A stretch of 64,000 nucleotides of DNA from Lactobacillaceae bacterium (GCA_031271345.1 JAISVX010000003.1:625223-689222); one strand, 5' to 3'. Shown: positions 18,219 to 28,087, counted from the stretch's first letter. Translations and numbers: made by a program. The notes: generated from the letters alone by a model not told the origin.

Positions 18219-18833
18219 TTAATACTCTTCTAAAACGGCATTGGTAAAACTTACGTCATCGTCATATCGCTCAAGCAGTGACACAATTTTCTTTTCAGGA
18301 ATTCCCGTCATACTTGATAGAGCCGCGGCATATTCTTTTTCACCGCTTGCGGAAGCTTCAACCTTCATCTCGGCAAAATTATTTAAGATATATTTACGGA
18401 TTTTTCCTTCTTGAACTTTTCTCTTCTGCGCGGCTGGAGAATTATCGACTTTTTCCATAGTTATATAGAAAGCATTTGGCTGATATTCCCACATTTTATT
18501 GGTAGAGCTGTCTGTTGAAAACCCAAATGAACCTGTCGGAATAAACGATATAAAGTTAAGCAGCGTTACTATATTCGCTCTGCGGTCAACCGTAATGGCA
18601 GTATCTTCAAACCCCTGCTTCTTAGCGACAATAAGCATGGTATTGTTTGATTTTGCGACCTCTGTCACGCAAGGCGCCGTACACATTTTTTGATTATTAA
18701 TATATATCTCGACATCGCTCTCGTTGGAATCAAAGCTCATTTCCTGGTTTTTACTTGTAAAAACCGTTGCGCAAGAGCTTAAAAACACCGAACAAATGCT
18801 GACTGCAAATATTGATTTATACAAACTTTTCAT
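18219..18833 (-). CDS. Lipoprotein with PEGA-like domain
   Basis: Lipobox FLSSCATV; EIYINNQKMCTAPCVTEV..TMLIVAKKQGFEDTAITVDRR resembles PEGA repeats. Confidence 0.55.
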   Translation of the reverse strand: MKSLYKSIFAVSICSVFLSSCATVFTSKNQEMSFDSNESDVEIYINNQKMCTAPCVTEVAKSNNTMLIVAKKQGFEDTAITVDRRANIVTLLNFISFIPTGSFGFSTDSSTNKMWEYQPNAFYITMEKVDNSPAAQKRKVQEGKIRKYILNNFAEMKVEASASGEKEYAAALSSMTGIPEKKIVSLLERYDDDVSFTNAVLEEY

Positions 18834-18852
18834 ACCGCCTCCAGTTCAAAAC

Positions 18853-19830
18853 CTACGAAACCATCTTATTTTTTAACGCTTCTAAATTAAACTTCCACTC
18901 AATAAACCTGCCGACGCCCTCTTTAAAAGAAACTTTCGGACTATATCCCAAAAGTCTTCGAGCTTTCGAAATATCCGCAATGGTTTTATCAACATCGCCA
19001 GACTGCATCGGCAGTCTTTCAATAATCGCTTTTTTGCCCAAACATGTTTCGACAACCTGTATAAGCTCGTTCAGCATAACCGCTCTGCCGCCTGCCAGGT
19101 TTATAATTTCATAATCCGTCCCGTTATAATTTATCGCGGAAATCACGCCGGAAACAATGTCGTCGATAAAAGTATAATCTCTCATTGTCGTTCCATCGCC
19201 GTATACAGGAATGGATTTGCCCTGCGTAATCAAATCGACAAACTTGCTTATCGCCAAATCCGGGCGCTGTCTTGGACCATATACGGTAAAAAACCTGAAG
19301 CAGACTGTTTTAATGTCATAAAGTTTGCTGTAAGTATAACAAAGCTGCTCGCAGGATAATTTGCTTGCGGCATAAGGAGAAATAGGCTCTCTAAGATTTA
19401 AATCTTCAGAAAATAAGTCTGCTTTGCTGTTGCCATAAACAGAGCTTGACGACGCAAAAATAAGTCTTTTAATATTAAACTCTTTCATAAGCTCCAAAAC
19501 ATTAAGAGTCCCCAAAACATTGGTTTTAAAATACAACTCAGGATTATCTATAGAAGGTCTGACGCCTGCCCTCGCGGCAAGATGAATAACGCAGTCAATG
19601 GAGTTTTCTGCAAAAACGGACCTCAAGTTTTCTTTATTTTCAATATCTGCTGTATAGATTTTATAATCCGGATTATTATAATTTACGTTTATATTTTCTT
19701 TTTTTATGGATGAGCCGTAAAAATCGGTAAAACTATCGACAACGACAATCTTGCCCAGATTTTGCTCCAAAAGCTTGTCAACCAACGTTGAACCAATAAA
19801 CCCGGCGCCGCCTGTAATTAAAATGTTCAT
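18853..19830 (-). CDS. NAD-dependent epimerase/dehydratase (UDP-glucuronate 4-epimerase-like)
   Basis: MNILITGGAGFIGSTLVDKLL, SSSVYGN, SPYAASKLSCEQL, FRFFTVYGPRQRPDLAISKF. Confidence 0.9.
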   Translation of the reverse strand: MNILITGGAGFIGSTLVDKLLEQNLGKIVVVDSFTDFYGSSIKKENINVNYNNPDYKIYTADIENKENLRSVFAENSIDCVIHLAARAGVRPSIDNPELYFKTNVLGTLNVLELMKEFNIKRLIFASSSSVYGNSKADLFSEDLNLREPISPYAASKLSCEQLCYTYSKLYDIKTVCFRFFTVYGPRQRPDLAISKFVDLITQGKSIPVYGDGTTMRDYTFIDDIVSGVISAINYNGTDYEIINLAGGRAVMLNELIQVVETCLGKKAIIERLPMQSGDVDKTIADISKARRLLGYSPKVSFKEGVGRFIEWKFNLEALKNKMVS

Positions 19831-19999
19831 ACTGCTTTCCCAAAAACTCTTTATATTTCTACCGATATACTACAAAAATGCTTATCTGAAAAGCCTTTTT
19901 TCCAACATAGTCATATACACATATAATAATTTATGTTTGACTGAATTTTTCCTTGGCATTATCCTTAACGCAATGCACAAGTATTGCGGGAGATTATAA

Positions 20000-20698
20000 A
20001 TGAACGACACAAAAGAAAAAAAAATCGATATAAAAGAAGTTACAAACATTTCAATAATCTGGGCTGTTCTGGGGCTTATTTCTTCATTATCATACATCCG
20101 CGGCAACTACTTAATAATGCTGTTAAGCTTTTTATCGCCAATGATAATTTACTGGATTATTGTCTGGAAATTTGGCAGCGGATATTTACTGCATAAAATA
20201 ACAAACCTCGGATTTATAAAAGCCATTTTCGGTTTCTTCAACAAAGTCCTTATGATTGATAACTTTGAAAAAAGCGTTATAAACAACTCTGCGCAAAGAA
20301 AATCCAGATTATTTGTAATATCCATTATCACTCTTTTTCTTATCGCGACAGTTTTTTCTCCTCTGCATTTTGAGGTAAAACTTGGAATACTAACCATATA
20401 CATTCCTTTATATTATGTCGCATTCAAAGGTTATCAACTTGCGTTTATCGCGCTGTTTGCAATAAAAACAATCGACATAATTGCTTTAATGACAAGCAAA
20501 TCAAATTTTCTGCTTGGGCTGGTACCTTTCATCGTCCTCAGCCTTATATATTTATACGCGCTAAATACCGAAGACGTTCGAGTTACGCTTGAAAATGAAG
20601 GAAAGAAAAAGCCTCAGGAAGAAAACCCCGTAAGAGACACCATAATCATAACGGGTTCATATTTAGTACTTTTCATGCTTATGGTCTTTGCCATATAA
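20000..20698 (+). CDS. Polytopic membrane protein, unknown function
   Basis: 232 aa with several hydrophobic segments; ATG start; followed by a terminator. Confidence 0.65.
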   Translation: MNDTKEKKIDIKEVTNISIIWAVLGLISSLSYIRGNYLIMLLSFLSPMIIYWIIVWKFGSGYLLHKITNLGFIKAIFGFFNKVLMIDNFEKSVINNSAQRKSRLFVISIITLFLIATVFSPLHFEVKLGILTIYIPLYYVAFKGYQLAFIALFAIKTIDIIALMTSKSNFLLGLVPFIVLSLIYLYALNTEDVRVTLENEGKKKPQEENPVRDTIIITGSYLVLFMLMVFAI

Positions 20699-20700
20699 AT

Positions 20701-20731
20701 AAAAGCCTCGAAACAGTTCGAGGCTTTTATT
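20701..20731. terminator. Bidirectional terminator between convergent genes
   Basis: aaaagcctcgaa-acag-ttcgaggctttt. Confidence 0.85.
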
Positions 20732-21723
20732 TAATGCTTAATGATTTTTATTTCATATCTGCCATCTCGAAACTCAATGCTTGCCGTTCCGCCGATTGGG
20801 AAAGCTATTATCGGAGTGCTGTGTCCAAAATCAACATTGGCAATTATCGGCAAGTCTTTAATCTGCTCTTTACTCATTAAAATAGCCGAAAGCCTGTCTT
20901 TGGATATATTTGATTCTTTTTGAAACCTTCCAACCACAACCGCTTTAATATTTTTCGCGCTTTTTTCCTGCAGCAGCGAAGTCAGGTTTCTTGAAAATTC
21001 GACATCTATCGTCATAGAATCATCTTCGATAAATAAAATCGAACCTTCTAAATTAGGCATATAATCCGTTCCTTGCAAAAGATTTATGGTACAAAGATTG
21101 CCCCCCATAATCTTGCCCTCTGCTTTGTTTTCTTTTCCTTTATTAATCAGCCAATGCCCGTCGTTTGGAATAAATGTTCTATTGTCCTGCTCCATAAACC
21201 ATGGGTCATCGCTCCATTCTTTTGCCGCCTCAATTAAAAAAGCCTCTTCGCTGAAAAAACATTTTTTAAAATATTCCAAAGTATATTCAAATCCCTTTTT
21301 CATGCCAAAGCTTGAAAAATGCGGTCCCGAATATGTGACCAGACCCGTCTTTGCATAAATAGCGTTTGCCAATGCGGTAATATCTGAAAAGCCGCACAAG
21401 ATTTTAGGATTGTTTTTTATCAAATCGTAATCCAAATGGTTCAAAATCTCGTTCGAATTATAACCGCCGATTGCCGTCAAAATTATATCGACGGATTTAT
21501 CCGCAAAAGCGGCATGCAAATCATCCGCCTTTGACTTTACGCTTGAAGACGCAAATTCGTTCATCTCATCCGCATTTTTTGCATAAGAAACCTTAATGCC
21601 CAGTTCCGCAAATCTTTCATTTGCGATTTTTCTGGTTTCTTCGCTTATAATCTTAAAGCTCCTTGAAGGAGCAATAACTCTAACATGAGCTAACTTTCCT
21701 ATTTTTTTAGGAAAAACAGACAT
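20731..21723 (-). CDS. LD-carboxypeptidase / MccF-like (peptidase S66)
   Basis: VRVIAPSRSFK, LTAIGGYNSNEILNHLDYDLIKNNPKILCGFSDITAL, YSGPHFSSFG, GGNLCTINLLQGT, IEDD. Confidence 0.9.
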   Translation of the reverse strand: MSVFPKKIGKLAHVRVIAPSRSFKIISEETRKIANERFAELGIKVSYAKNADEMNEFASSSVKSKADDLHAAFADKSVDIILTAIGGYNSNEILNHLDYDLIKNNPKILCGFSDITALANAIYAKTGLVTYSGPHFSSFGMKKGFEYTLEYFKKCFFSEEAFLIEAAKEWSDDPWFMEQDNRTFIPNDGHWLINKGKENKAEGKIMGGNLCTINLLQGTDYMPNLEGSILFIEDDSMTIDVEFSRNLTSLLQEKSAKNIKAVVVGRFQKESNISKDRLSAILMSKEQIKDLPIIANVDFGHSTPIIAFPIGGTASIEFRDGRYEIKIIKH

Positions 21724-21727
21724 CGCT

Positions 21728-21946
21728 TTATCCTTTCGACCGGTTGTTTTTTACATATCTTAAAATATATACTCTGATTGCGCTGGAAAGATTATCTTCC
21801 TCTCTTTCTCCGTCTATAAGAGTAACAAGCTGGTTAATGCTTAATTTTTTATCTTTTGCAATAATCTTTAGTTCTTCAAAAAAATCTTCTTCAAGCGATA
21901 TGCTTGTTTCATGTCGGTTAGCTATGACAACTGATTTTTTTAACAT
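21728..21946 (-). CDS. Ribbon-helix-helix domain protein
   Basis: 72 aa, RHETSISLEEDFFEELKIIAKDKKLSINQLVTLID. Confidence 0.7.
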   Translation of the reverse strand: MLKKSVVIANRHETSISLEEDFFEELKIIAKDKKLSINQLVTLIDGEREEDNLSSAIRVYILRYVKNNRSKG

Positions 21947-21948
21947 TT

Positions 21949-22422
21949 TTAGTTTTTCTTTTTACGAAATTCATCAATTGATACAATTGTTGCAGGCTCG
22001 TTTGAAACTTTTCTGGTTTCTTCCATTTTATCCGTTGTGTCGGTAATGCCTTTTTCATCATCATCAGAGCCAAAAGACAACCCAAATCTTGTTGAAGGAT
22101 CCGCAAAGTACACAATCGCGTCAAAAGGGATTTTCAGCTTTTGAGATATTCCGCCAAATTGAAGTTCTACAGAAAAAGCGTCGTCAAAAACTTCCAGATC
22201 TTTGTACTGATGCTGCATAACAATTGTCATTTCTTCGGGATACTGGCTTTTTAACATTCCAGAAATTTCTGTGTTCGGATGATTTGTTTTAAATGCGACA
22301 TAAAAATGATGGTCTCCGGGAAACCCCTGGACCTCAACAATTTTAAGAGCGTCTTTGATTACGTTTTTTAATGCTTTCTCAACTAAAAAATCATAATTAA
22401 TATCATTTACATAAACAGTCAT
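21949..22422 (-). CDS. sspB: SspB-alpha-like ClpXP adaptor
   Basis: GDHHFYVAFKTNHPNTEISGMLKSQYPEEMTIVMQHQYKDLEV..FSVELQFGGISQKLKIPFDAIVYFADPSTRFGLSF matches SspB-alpha organisation. Confidence 0.82.
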   Translation of the reverse strand: MTVYVNDINYDFLVEKALKNVIKDALKIVEVQGFPGDHHFYVAFKTNHPNTEISGMLKSQYPEEMTIVMQHQYKDLEVFDDAFSVELQFGGISQKLKIPFDAIVYFADPSTRFGLSFGSDDDEKGITDTTDKMEETRKVSNEPATIVSIDEFRKKKN

Positions 22423-22449
22423 TTCATCCTCTTTCTAAGCTCTACAATC

Positions 22450-22850
22450 TTTTTTAGAGAATGACAGACATTCTAAAAAAGATGTGGGACGTTCTGTTGC
22501 TAGGTGTCCCATCCCCCACTTAATACCAACCAAGGCATTAAGAATTTATGTTCGCTACATTAGCTGCTTACGCTGCTACTGCAACTGGTGCAAAATTATC
22601 GTTTGCATTCATTTATTTTGAACCGATAACGGTGGTGTCTCACCGAACGCAAGCTTTACCTTTATTACTCATGTCTATCCTGTATCACCCCCGTAGATTT
22701 CCGCCATCTGAGCGAAACACAGTTGAGCGCTCACAGCTGACTTAGCGCTCTCGCCGCGCGAGTGGTGGAGGTGCTGGGTACCGCCCCCAGGTCCATTAAG
22801 CCTATTTCATATCGCGTTTAGCGTCATAGTCAATCACTTGACTGTAGTAG
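22450..22850 (-). ncRNA. ssrA: Two-piece, circularly permuted tmRNA (boundaries approximate)
   Basis: On the minus strand the acceptor piece comes first (ggacctgggggcggtacccagcacctccACCA, CCA ending at 22763), then an intervening segment, then the coding piece starting GGGGGTGATACAGGATAGAC near 22692. Acceptor stem GGGGGTG/CACCTCC pairs fully (one G-U). Tag ORF at 22568-22606 reads ANDNFAPVAVAA-stop. Confidence 0.95.
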
Positions 22851-22937
22851 TATAACTTTAAAGTTATTATTTTCAAGTAGCAAATTTTATTATATCTTTC
22901 AAGATAGTGTATATTTTAAATGGAAAGAACAAATTAT

Positions 22938-23513
22938 ATGACAAAAGTTGCAATATGGTGCCGCCATAAGGATGATAATGTTATAGGAATCGGTCCAAAC
23001 ATACCCTGGCATGTTTCATCAGACTTCCAGCGCTTCAAAAGAATAACCTCGGGACAAAACATCCTTGCGGGAGAAAGAACTTACGAAAGTTTTCCCAACC
23101 GCACATTGCCAAACAGGAAGATTTTTATTTTGACATTCAATCAGGATTATCAGGTTTCAGACCCTGAAAACCATTATGTTGTCAATAATGTAGACTTCTT
23201 TAAAGAGTTTTCCGACGACATATACATCGCTGGCGGAGCTTCTATCTATAAATTGTTTTTAAGCACTCCAAGCAAGCTCAACCCGGACATTATTATCGAC
23301 TGCGTGTATATGGGCGATTTAAATCCCGAGCTTAAAGGAGAAAAAGTTGACATAACGTCATGTATTGATTTTATGAAAAAAAATTACATAAAAGTATCAA
23401 AAGATTATGAACAAGATGATATTGTGACTTCTGTTTACATAAAGAACAGTATTTTTGTTGAGCAAAGCGTGCTTAAGAGAATTATAACCGCTATCGAAGA
23501 GGGGATGAACTAA
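22938..23513 (+). CDS. folA: Dihydrofolate reductase
   Basis: [81 protein letters not shown] track start 22920 is alternative. Confidence 0.9.
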   Translation: MTKVAIWCRHKDDNVIGIGPNIPWHVSSDFQRFKRITSGQNILAGERTYESFPNRTLPNRKIFILTFNQDYQVSDPENHYVVNNVDFFKEFSDDIYIAGGASIYKLFLSTPSKLNPDIIIDCVYMGDLNPELKGEKVDITSCIDFMKKNYIKVSKDYEQDDIVTSVYIKNSIFVEQSVLKRIITAIEEGMN

Positions 23514-24298
23514 TGAAACAGTATCTTGAAGTTTTGGAAGATATATTAGAAAACGGCGTCGATAAAATGGACCGCACGGGAACAGGAACCCGTTCTGTTT
23601 TCGGACGCCAGATGCGCTTTGACTTAAGCAGAGGATTTCCTCTTGTCACAACAAAAAAAGTTCACCTGAAAAGCATTATACACGAGCTTTTATGGTTCAT
23701 TAAAGGCGAAACAAATATAAAATATCTGAAAGACAACGGCGTTAAAATCTGGGATGAATGGGCTGATGAAAACGGCGACCTGGGACCTGTATACGGCTCG
23801 CAATGGAGAAACTGGAATAATGAGGGAATTGACCAGCTTGCGGAGATTGTGAACAAACTAAAAAACAATCCAAATGACAGAAGGCTGATAGTTTCGGCGT
23901 GGAATGTTTCTAAAATACCCGAAATGAAACTTCCGCCATGCCACATGATGTTCCAATTTTATGTCGCTGATAATAAGCTCTCATGTATGCTCTACCAAAG
24001 AAGCTGCGACATGTTTTTAGGCGTTCCGTTCAACATCGCGTCATACTCGCTGCTGGTAATGATGCTTGCGCAGGTTTGCGGCTTGGAACTTGGCGATTTT
24101 GTGCATACTCTGGGAGACGCCCATATTTATCACAACCACTTTGACCAGGTAAAAGAACAGCTTTCACGCAGCCCGTATCCGCTGCCAAAGATGAAAATCA
24201 ATCCAAATGTTAAAGACATCAATGATTTTAAATTTGAGAATTTTGAGCTAACCGACTATCAATCGCATTCTGGAATTAAGGCTCCAGTTGCTGTTTAG
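23513..24298 (+). CDS. thyA: Thymidylate synthase
   Basis: [58 protein letters not shown]. Confidence 0.98.
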   Translation: MKQYLEVLEDILENGVDKMDRTGTGTRSVFGRQMRFDLSRGFPLVTTKKVHLKSIIHELLWFIKGETNIKYLKDNGVKIWDEWADENGDLGPVYGSQWRNWNNEGIDQLAEIVNKLKNNPNDRRLIVSAWNVSKIPEMKLPPCHMMFQFYVADNKLSCMLYQRSCDMFLGVPFNIASYSLLVMMLAQVCGLELGDFVHTLGDAHIYHNHFDQVKEQLSRSPYPLPKMKINPNVKDINDFKFENFELTDYQSHSGIKAPVAV

Positions 24299-24307
24299 GG
24301 AATAAAA

Positions 24308-24697
24308 ATGACTGAAAAAGATTTTTTTCAAAGCTACTGTAAATTTGCAGACTTTACTACTTCCGAATACGGAAAAGATGACAATATATTCAAAGAGAAA
24401 ACAGGCAAGCTTTCTGCGGCTTTAAACGGAAACTATTCAAGACTGGACAACGCGGTTTCCGGCATTTCCGGCGAAGCCGGGGAGATTGCCGATTTATGGA
24501 AAAAAATCAAATTCCACGGCAAAGAATTTAATGAAGAAAACAAAGAAATGCTTGTCAAAGAACTGGGAGATATGTTTTGGTATCTTGCTCAGGCTTCTAT
24601 TGCTCTAAATGTTTCGATGGAAGAAATAATAAATAAAAACATTGAAAAACTAAAAGCCAGACATCCTAACGGGTTTAGCGATAAGTATATGAAATAA
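24308..24697 (+). CDS. MazG-like nucleotide pyrophosphohydrolase
   Basis: GISGEAGEIADLWKKIKFHGKE...ELGDMFWYLAQASIALNVSMEEIINKNIEKLKARHPNGF. Confidence 0.85.
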   Translation: MTEKDFFQSYCKFADFTTSEYGKDDNIFKEKTGKLSAALNGNYSRLDNAVSGISGEAGEIADLWKKIKFHGKEFNEENKEMLVKELGDMFWYLAQASIALNVSMEEIINKNIEKLKARHPNGFSDKYMK

Positions 24698-24720
24698 ACC
24701 TTATCTTAATCAAAAACAAA

Positions 24721-24746
24721 AAATCCCGCTTTACGCGGGATTTTTC
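24721..24746. terminator. Bidirectional terminator
   Basis: aaatcccgc-tttac-gcgggattttt. Confidence 0.8.
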
Positions 24747-24763
24747 CTATATGCTTATATAAA

Positions 24764-25000
24764 TTAAGCTTCTTCGCCAGATTTAATACCAAAACCAGCA
24801 AATTTATTTTTAAATTTGGACAATTGACCGCCAGTGTCAACCATACGATATACACCAGTCCATACAGGGTGTGATTTAGGGTCTATTTCTAGAGTCATCT
24901 TATCACCAGCTTTACCCCAAGTAGATCTAGTTTTAACTTCTTTTCCATCAGTCATTACATAAGTAATTTCGTGATAATCTGGGTGTATGCCCTTTTTCAT
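24764..25000 (-). CDS. rpmE: 50S ribosomal protein L31
   Basis: [29 protein letters not shown]...[10 protein letters not shown]. Confidence 0.95.
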   Translation of the reverse strand: MKKGIHPDYHEITYVMTDGKEVKTRSTWGKAGDKMTLEIDPKSHPVWTGVYRMVDTGGQLSKFKNKFAGFGIKSGEEA

Positions 25001-25101
25001 CTCAATATCTCCACGTATTTTACAATCAAAAATTTAACGTCTTTATACATTAGGCAATTTAATTAAGCAAGTATTAATTTTACTTTTTTTATAATTTTTT
25101 A

Positions 25102-26070
25102 CTATTTTAATTCAATAATCTCAACAGTGTCAGCTCTGCCAGTTTCCGCGCTGACATTCGTAATCTTCATCCCCGAGTTTTTATAACCAAGAGAAATCAG
25201 ATACTTTCTCACCTCGCCGGCTCTCGTAACGCTTTGCAGTCTGCGTTTTGAAACGTCTTCATCACTGTCAAGCGCATAAGAGAAAATAATCATCCTGTTT
25301 TTTGCCGGATTCTCAAACTTTGATACAATGTCTTTTATAGCGCTTTTATGCTTATCGGTAAGCTCTGTCTCATTCTCGCCAAAAGAAATATACGTCTTCG
25401 CAAGCTCTTCTATAACCGCGACGCCTTCAGCTGCTGGAAAAACCACCGCTTCGTCTGCCTGTTCGCTTTTTTTATTGTTTATAGCGTCGGTCAAAGCGCT
25501 AAGATTATTTTCAAGTTTTTCTTCTTCAATTTTTAGAGCGGCTGGCAGCGTAGATTCCCCGCCCTCTTCTTTTACGTCTTCTGCCGGCGCTTTTGCTTCC
25601 TCAGATTTTGGCAAAGCGCTTTCATCAAGACCGACATCTTTAAGCATTTCTTCCGGCGTTGCCAGCTCGACAAAAACTGGAGCAGCAGCAACAGGCACAA
25701 CAACCGGCTCAACCACTATCGGGTCAATTTTTGGCATAATTTTAGGAAGTTCTTTTTTTACCGCTGGTTTTATGCTTGGCTCTGCTTTTTTTACCGCAGG
25801 CTTTTTAACTACAGGAAACTGCGGCTCGACAGGAAGCAGGCTGATAACCGAACTTGAGGACTCCTGAACTACCGGCTGCGCTGCGTCCGCTCTTGGAACA
25901 GATACGGAAATATTATCAGAAGCCGGCTCAATTCTTTGAGACGGAACAGAACTTGTATTTACCTCTCCCAAAACGGATAAATCAATGAAGATGTCATCTT
26001 CACACAACCCATTTGTAGAACCGACAAACATAATACCTAAAACAAATAAAGCAACCAAACTCTTTTTCAT
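25102..26070 (-). CDS. Secreted protein with Pro/Val/Ala-rich linker and OmpA-like C-terminal region
   Basis: Signal peptide; C-term YISFGENETELTDKHKSAIKDIVSKF..MIIFSYALDSDEDVSKRRLQSVTRAGEVRKYLISLG. Confidence 0.65.
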   Translation of the reverse strand: MKKSLVALFVLGIMFVGSTNGLCEDDIFIDLSVLGEVNTSSVPSQRIEPASDNISVSVPRADAAQPVVQESSSSVISLLPVEPQFPVVKKPAVKKAEPSIKPAVKKELPKIMPKIDPIVVEPVVVPVAAAPVFVELATPEEMLKDVGLDESALPKSEEAKAPAEDVKEEGGESTLPAALKIEEEKLENNLSALTDAINNKKSEQADEAVVFPAAEGVAVIEELAKTYISFGENETELTDKHKSAIKDIVSKFENPAKNRMIIFSYALDSDEDVSKRRLQSVTRAGEVRKYLISLGYKNSGMKITNVSAETGRADTVEIIELK

Positions 26071-26098
26071 GACCGTAAGCCTTTCAATAAGTGTTAGA

Positions 26099-26860
26099 TT
26101 AAGAATTTACTAATTCGTGTATTTTTTTACTTAAACTATTATTAACTGCTAAGATATTACCTGAATCAAAAATTTTTGCAACATTTTCCGAACGAATGTC
26201 TTGTTGGCTTAATTCATAGACATAACCGCCGGCCTCTTTAACCAATAATGCCCCAGCCGCTAAATTTGCCGAATTATTTTCTCTGCTTACAACCGCGTCA
26301 AATTTTCCCGAAGCAAGATAAGCCAGCTCCAAGGAAACAGCGCCGAGAACTCTTAAATTTTCGGAAAACTTATCATAAGCAAAGTTTGTTGAAACAACGG
26401 CGCTTTCAATATCCTTTCTTGAAGATACTCTAAGCCTCTCATGGTTTCTAAAGCCTTCTTTATAAGCTCCGTTGCCTTTTTCCGCAAAATAAAGTTCATC
26501 CATTGCAGGATTATAAACGAGCGAGATTAAAACATTATTCTCCGCATCGCACATTGCTACACAAATTGTAAAAAGCCCCATGCCATGAGCAAAGTTGTCA
26601 ATTCCATCGCTTGAAATGACAAAATACGGGGTTTTTGAATTTTTCAAAAGCTCCTTAGAAACAGGAAATTCCGATTTTACTTTTGCCAGCTCGAAATACA
26701 AATTTTTTTCAACTCTCTCAAAAGCAGAATTAACAAAGTCGCTATGATTTTTTACTGAAGAAAGCAGCCTTTCGATTTCGCTGAAATCTCTATTCATAGA
26801 GTTAGATGCTTTCTTAACCGCATTAATTAAAAGTTTAAGAGTTGGTGAAATATATGACAT
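26099..26860 (-). CDS. Inositol monophosphatase family protein
   Basis: ISSDGIDNFAHGMGLFTICVAM, YNPAMDELYFAEKGNGAY; adjacent to efp. Confidence 0.82.
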   Translation of the reverse strand: MSYISPTLKLLINAVKKASNSMNRDFSEIERLLSSVKNHSDFVNSAFERVEKNLYFELAKVKSEFPVSKELLKNSKTPYFVISSDGIDNFAHGMGLFTICVAMCDAENNVLISLVYNPAMDELYFAEKGNGAYKEGFRNHERLRVSSRKDIESAVVSTNFAYDKFSENLRVLGAVSLELAYLASGKFDAVVSRENNSANLAAGALLVKEAGGYVYELSQQDIRSENVAKIFDSGNILAVNNSLSKKIHELVNS

Positions 26861-27423
26861 TATTTTGCTCTCTCAACATAAGTTGCTTCAGAAGTATTGA
26901 CAACAATTTTCTCTCCCGTAGTTATAAACGGAGGAACCATAACCCTTACGCCGTTATCCAAAATCGCCGGCTTGTAAGAAGAAGCCGCTGTCTGACCTTT
27001 TACAACAGGCTCCGTTTCCGTAACCACGCAGACAACGTTTTGCGGCAAATCAACGCTTACAGGCTTTTCCGCGATAAAGTTGATATAAACTTCCATGCCG
27101 TCAACCAAAAAAGGACGGCTGTCGCCAAGAATATCCGTCGGCATAATAAACTGCTCGTAAGTCTCATTATCCATAAATGTCAAGCCAGTGCTGTCTTCAA
27201 ATAAAAACTGACATTTCTTTTCTTCAACCATAAGCTTTTCAACGGTTTCTTCAGTTCTAAAACGCTCGTTGGTTTTAGTTCCTTCCTCCACAGCTTTCAT
27301 CTCAACCTGCATAAAGGCTCCTCCTTTGCCTGGCTTGATATGCTGGGCTTTTGTAACTGTCCATGGCTTGTTTTTATATTCAATAACCCAACCTATTCTA
27401 ATCGAACCTGCTTGTTGTTTCAT
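26860..27423 (-). CDS. efp: Elongation factor P
   Basis: IEYKNKPWTVTKAQHIKPGKGGAFMQVEMK...KIVVNTSEATYVERAK. Confidence 0.97.
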   Translation of the reverse strand: MKQQAGSIRIGWVIEYKNKPWTVTKAQHIKPGKGGAFMQVEMKAVEEGTKTNERFRTEETVEKLMVEEKKCQFLFEDSTGLTFMDNETYEQFIMPTDILGDSRPFLVDGMEVYINFIAEKPVSVDLPQNVVCVVTETEPVVKGQTAASSYKPAILDNGVRVMVPPFITTGEKIVVNTSEATYVERAK

Positions 27424-27466
27424 TATTCTCTCCTAAGTTTTCTTATATTTTTCAGTTAGCTAGAAA

Positions 27467-28009
27467 CTAATCTAAACTTTCATTTTTATCAACAAAAATC
27501 TTATATTTTTTTTCATCAAAAATTATTATATCTGCGTCAATCTTATCAAGCGCCATATCATCATCCTGAGGAATAATCGCGAGCTGCAGCAGGAAAAACT
27601 CCAAATACCAGTCCAAAAGCTCCTGAAGCTTATCAAACCCGTCCTTCCAAACCTTAAAGATTACAAAATCAGGCTCATTTTCGCTCACAATCATGGCTTC
27701 ATGGCGTCTCGAACGGGTTATAACCCCGAGAAACTTTCCGCTTCCAATCTCAGACTTCGCTTCGTCCATTTCTTGTTTTATTTTTTCCGTCGAGCTTAAA
27801 TCTATGATAACGCCGTCCAAATCAAGCTCTTTACACAGCTTTACGGCATCCATACCGTCTGCCAAAACGATTTTATCAAGTTTGCGGGCTTTTGCCGAAA
27901 AATCCGCAGTAAATTTTTCTGAAAGATTTGAGCCGACAATATAGCAGTCTATATTTTTGCCAAGCCACTCATCATTCTCATTATCAATTTTTACTATAAT
28001 CTTTTGCAT
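27467..28009 (-). CDS. Degenerate thiamine-phosphate-synthase-like protein
   Basis: 180 aa; ADGMDAVKLCKELDLDGVIIDL and FLGVITRSRRHEAMIVSENEPDFVIF resemble a diverged ThiE-like fold. Confidence 0.45.
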   Translation of the reverse strand: MQKIIVKIDNENDEWLGKNIDCYIVGSNLSEKFTADFSAKARKLDKIVLADGMDAVKLCKELDLDGVIIDLSSTEKIKQEMDEAKSEIGSGKFLGVITRSRRHEAMIVSENEPDFVIFKVWKDGFDKLQELLDWYLEFFLLQLAIIPQDDDMALDKIDADIIIFDEKKYKIFVDKNESLD

Positions 28010-28087
28010 AATGTTCTTGAAAATTTCCTTTTAAATTATATCATTAGGTTTATATTAATAATCCTCTAAAAGAAAGTAAAATTTGTA

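Noticed and set aside
22548-22745. 65-aa plus ORF
   Set aside because: Antisense to tmRNA.
25328-25867. 179-aa plus-strand ORF
   Set aside because: Antisense shadow of the Pro/Ala/Val-rich OmpA-like gene; Ser-rich composition is an artefact of the opposite strand.
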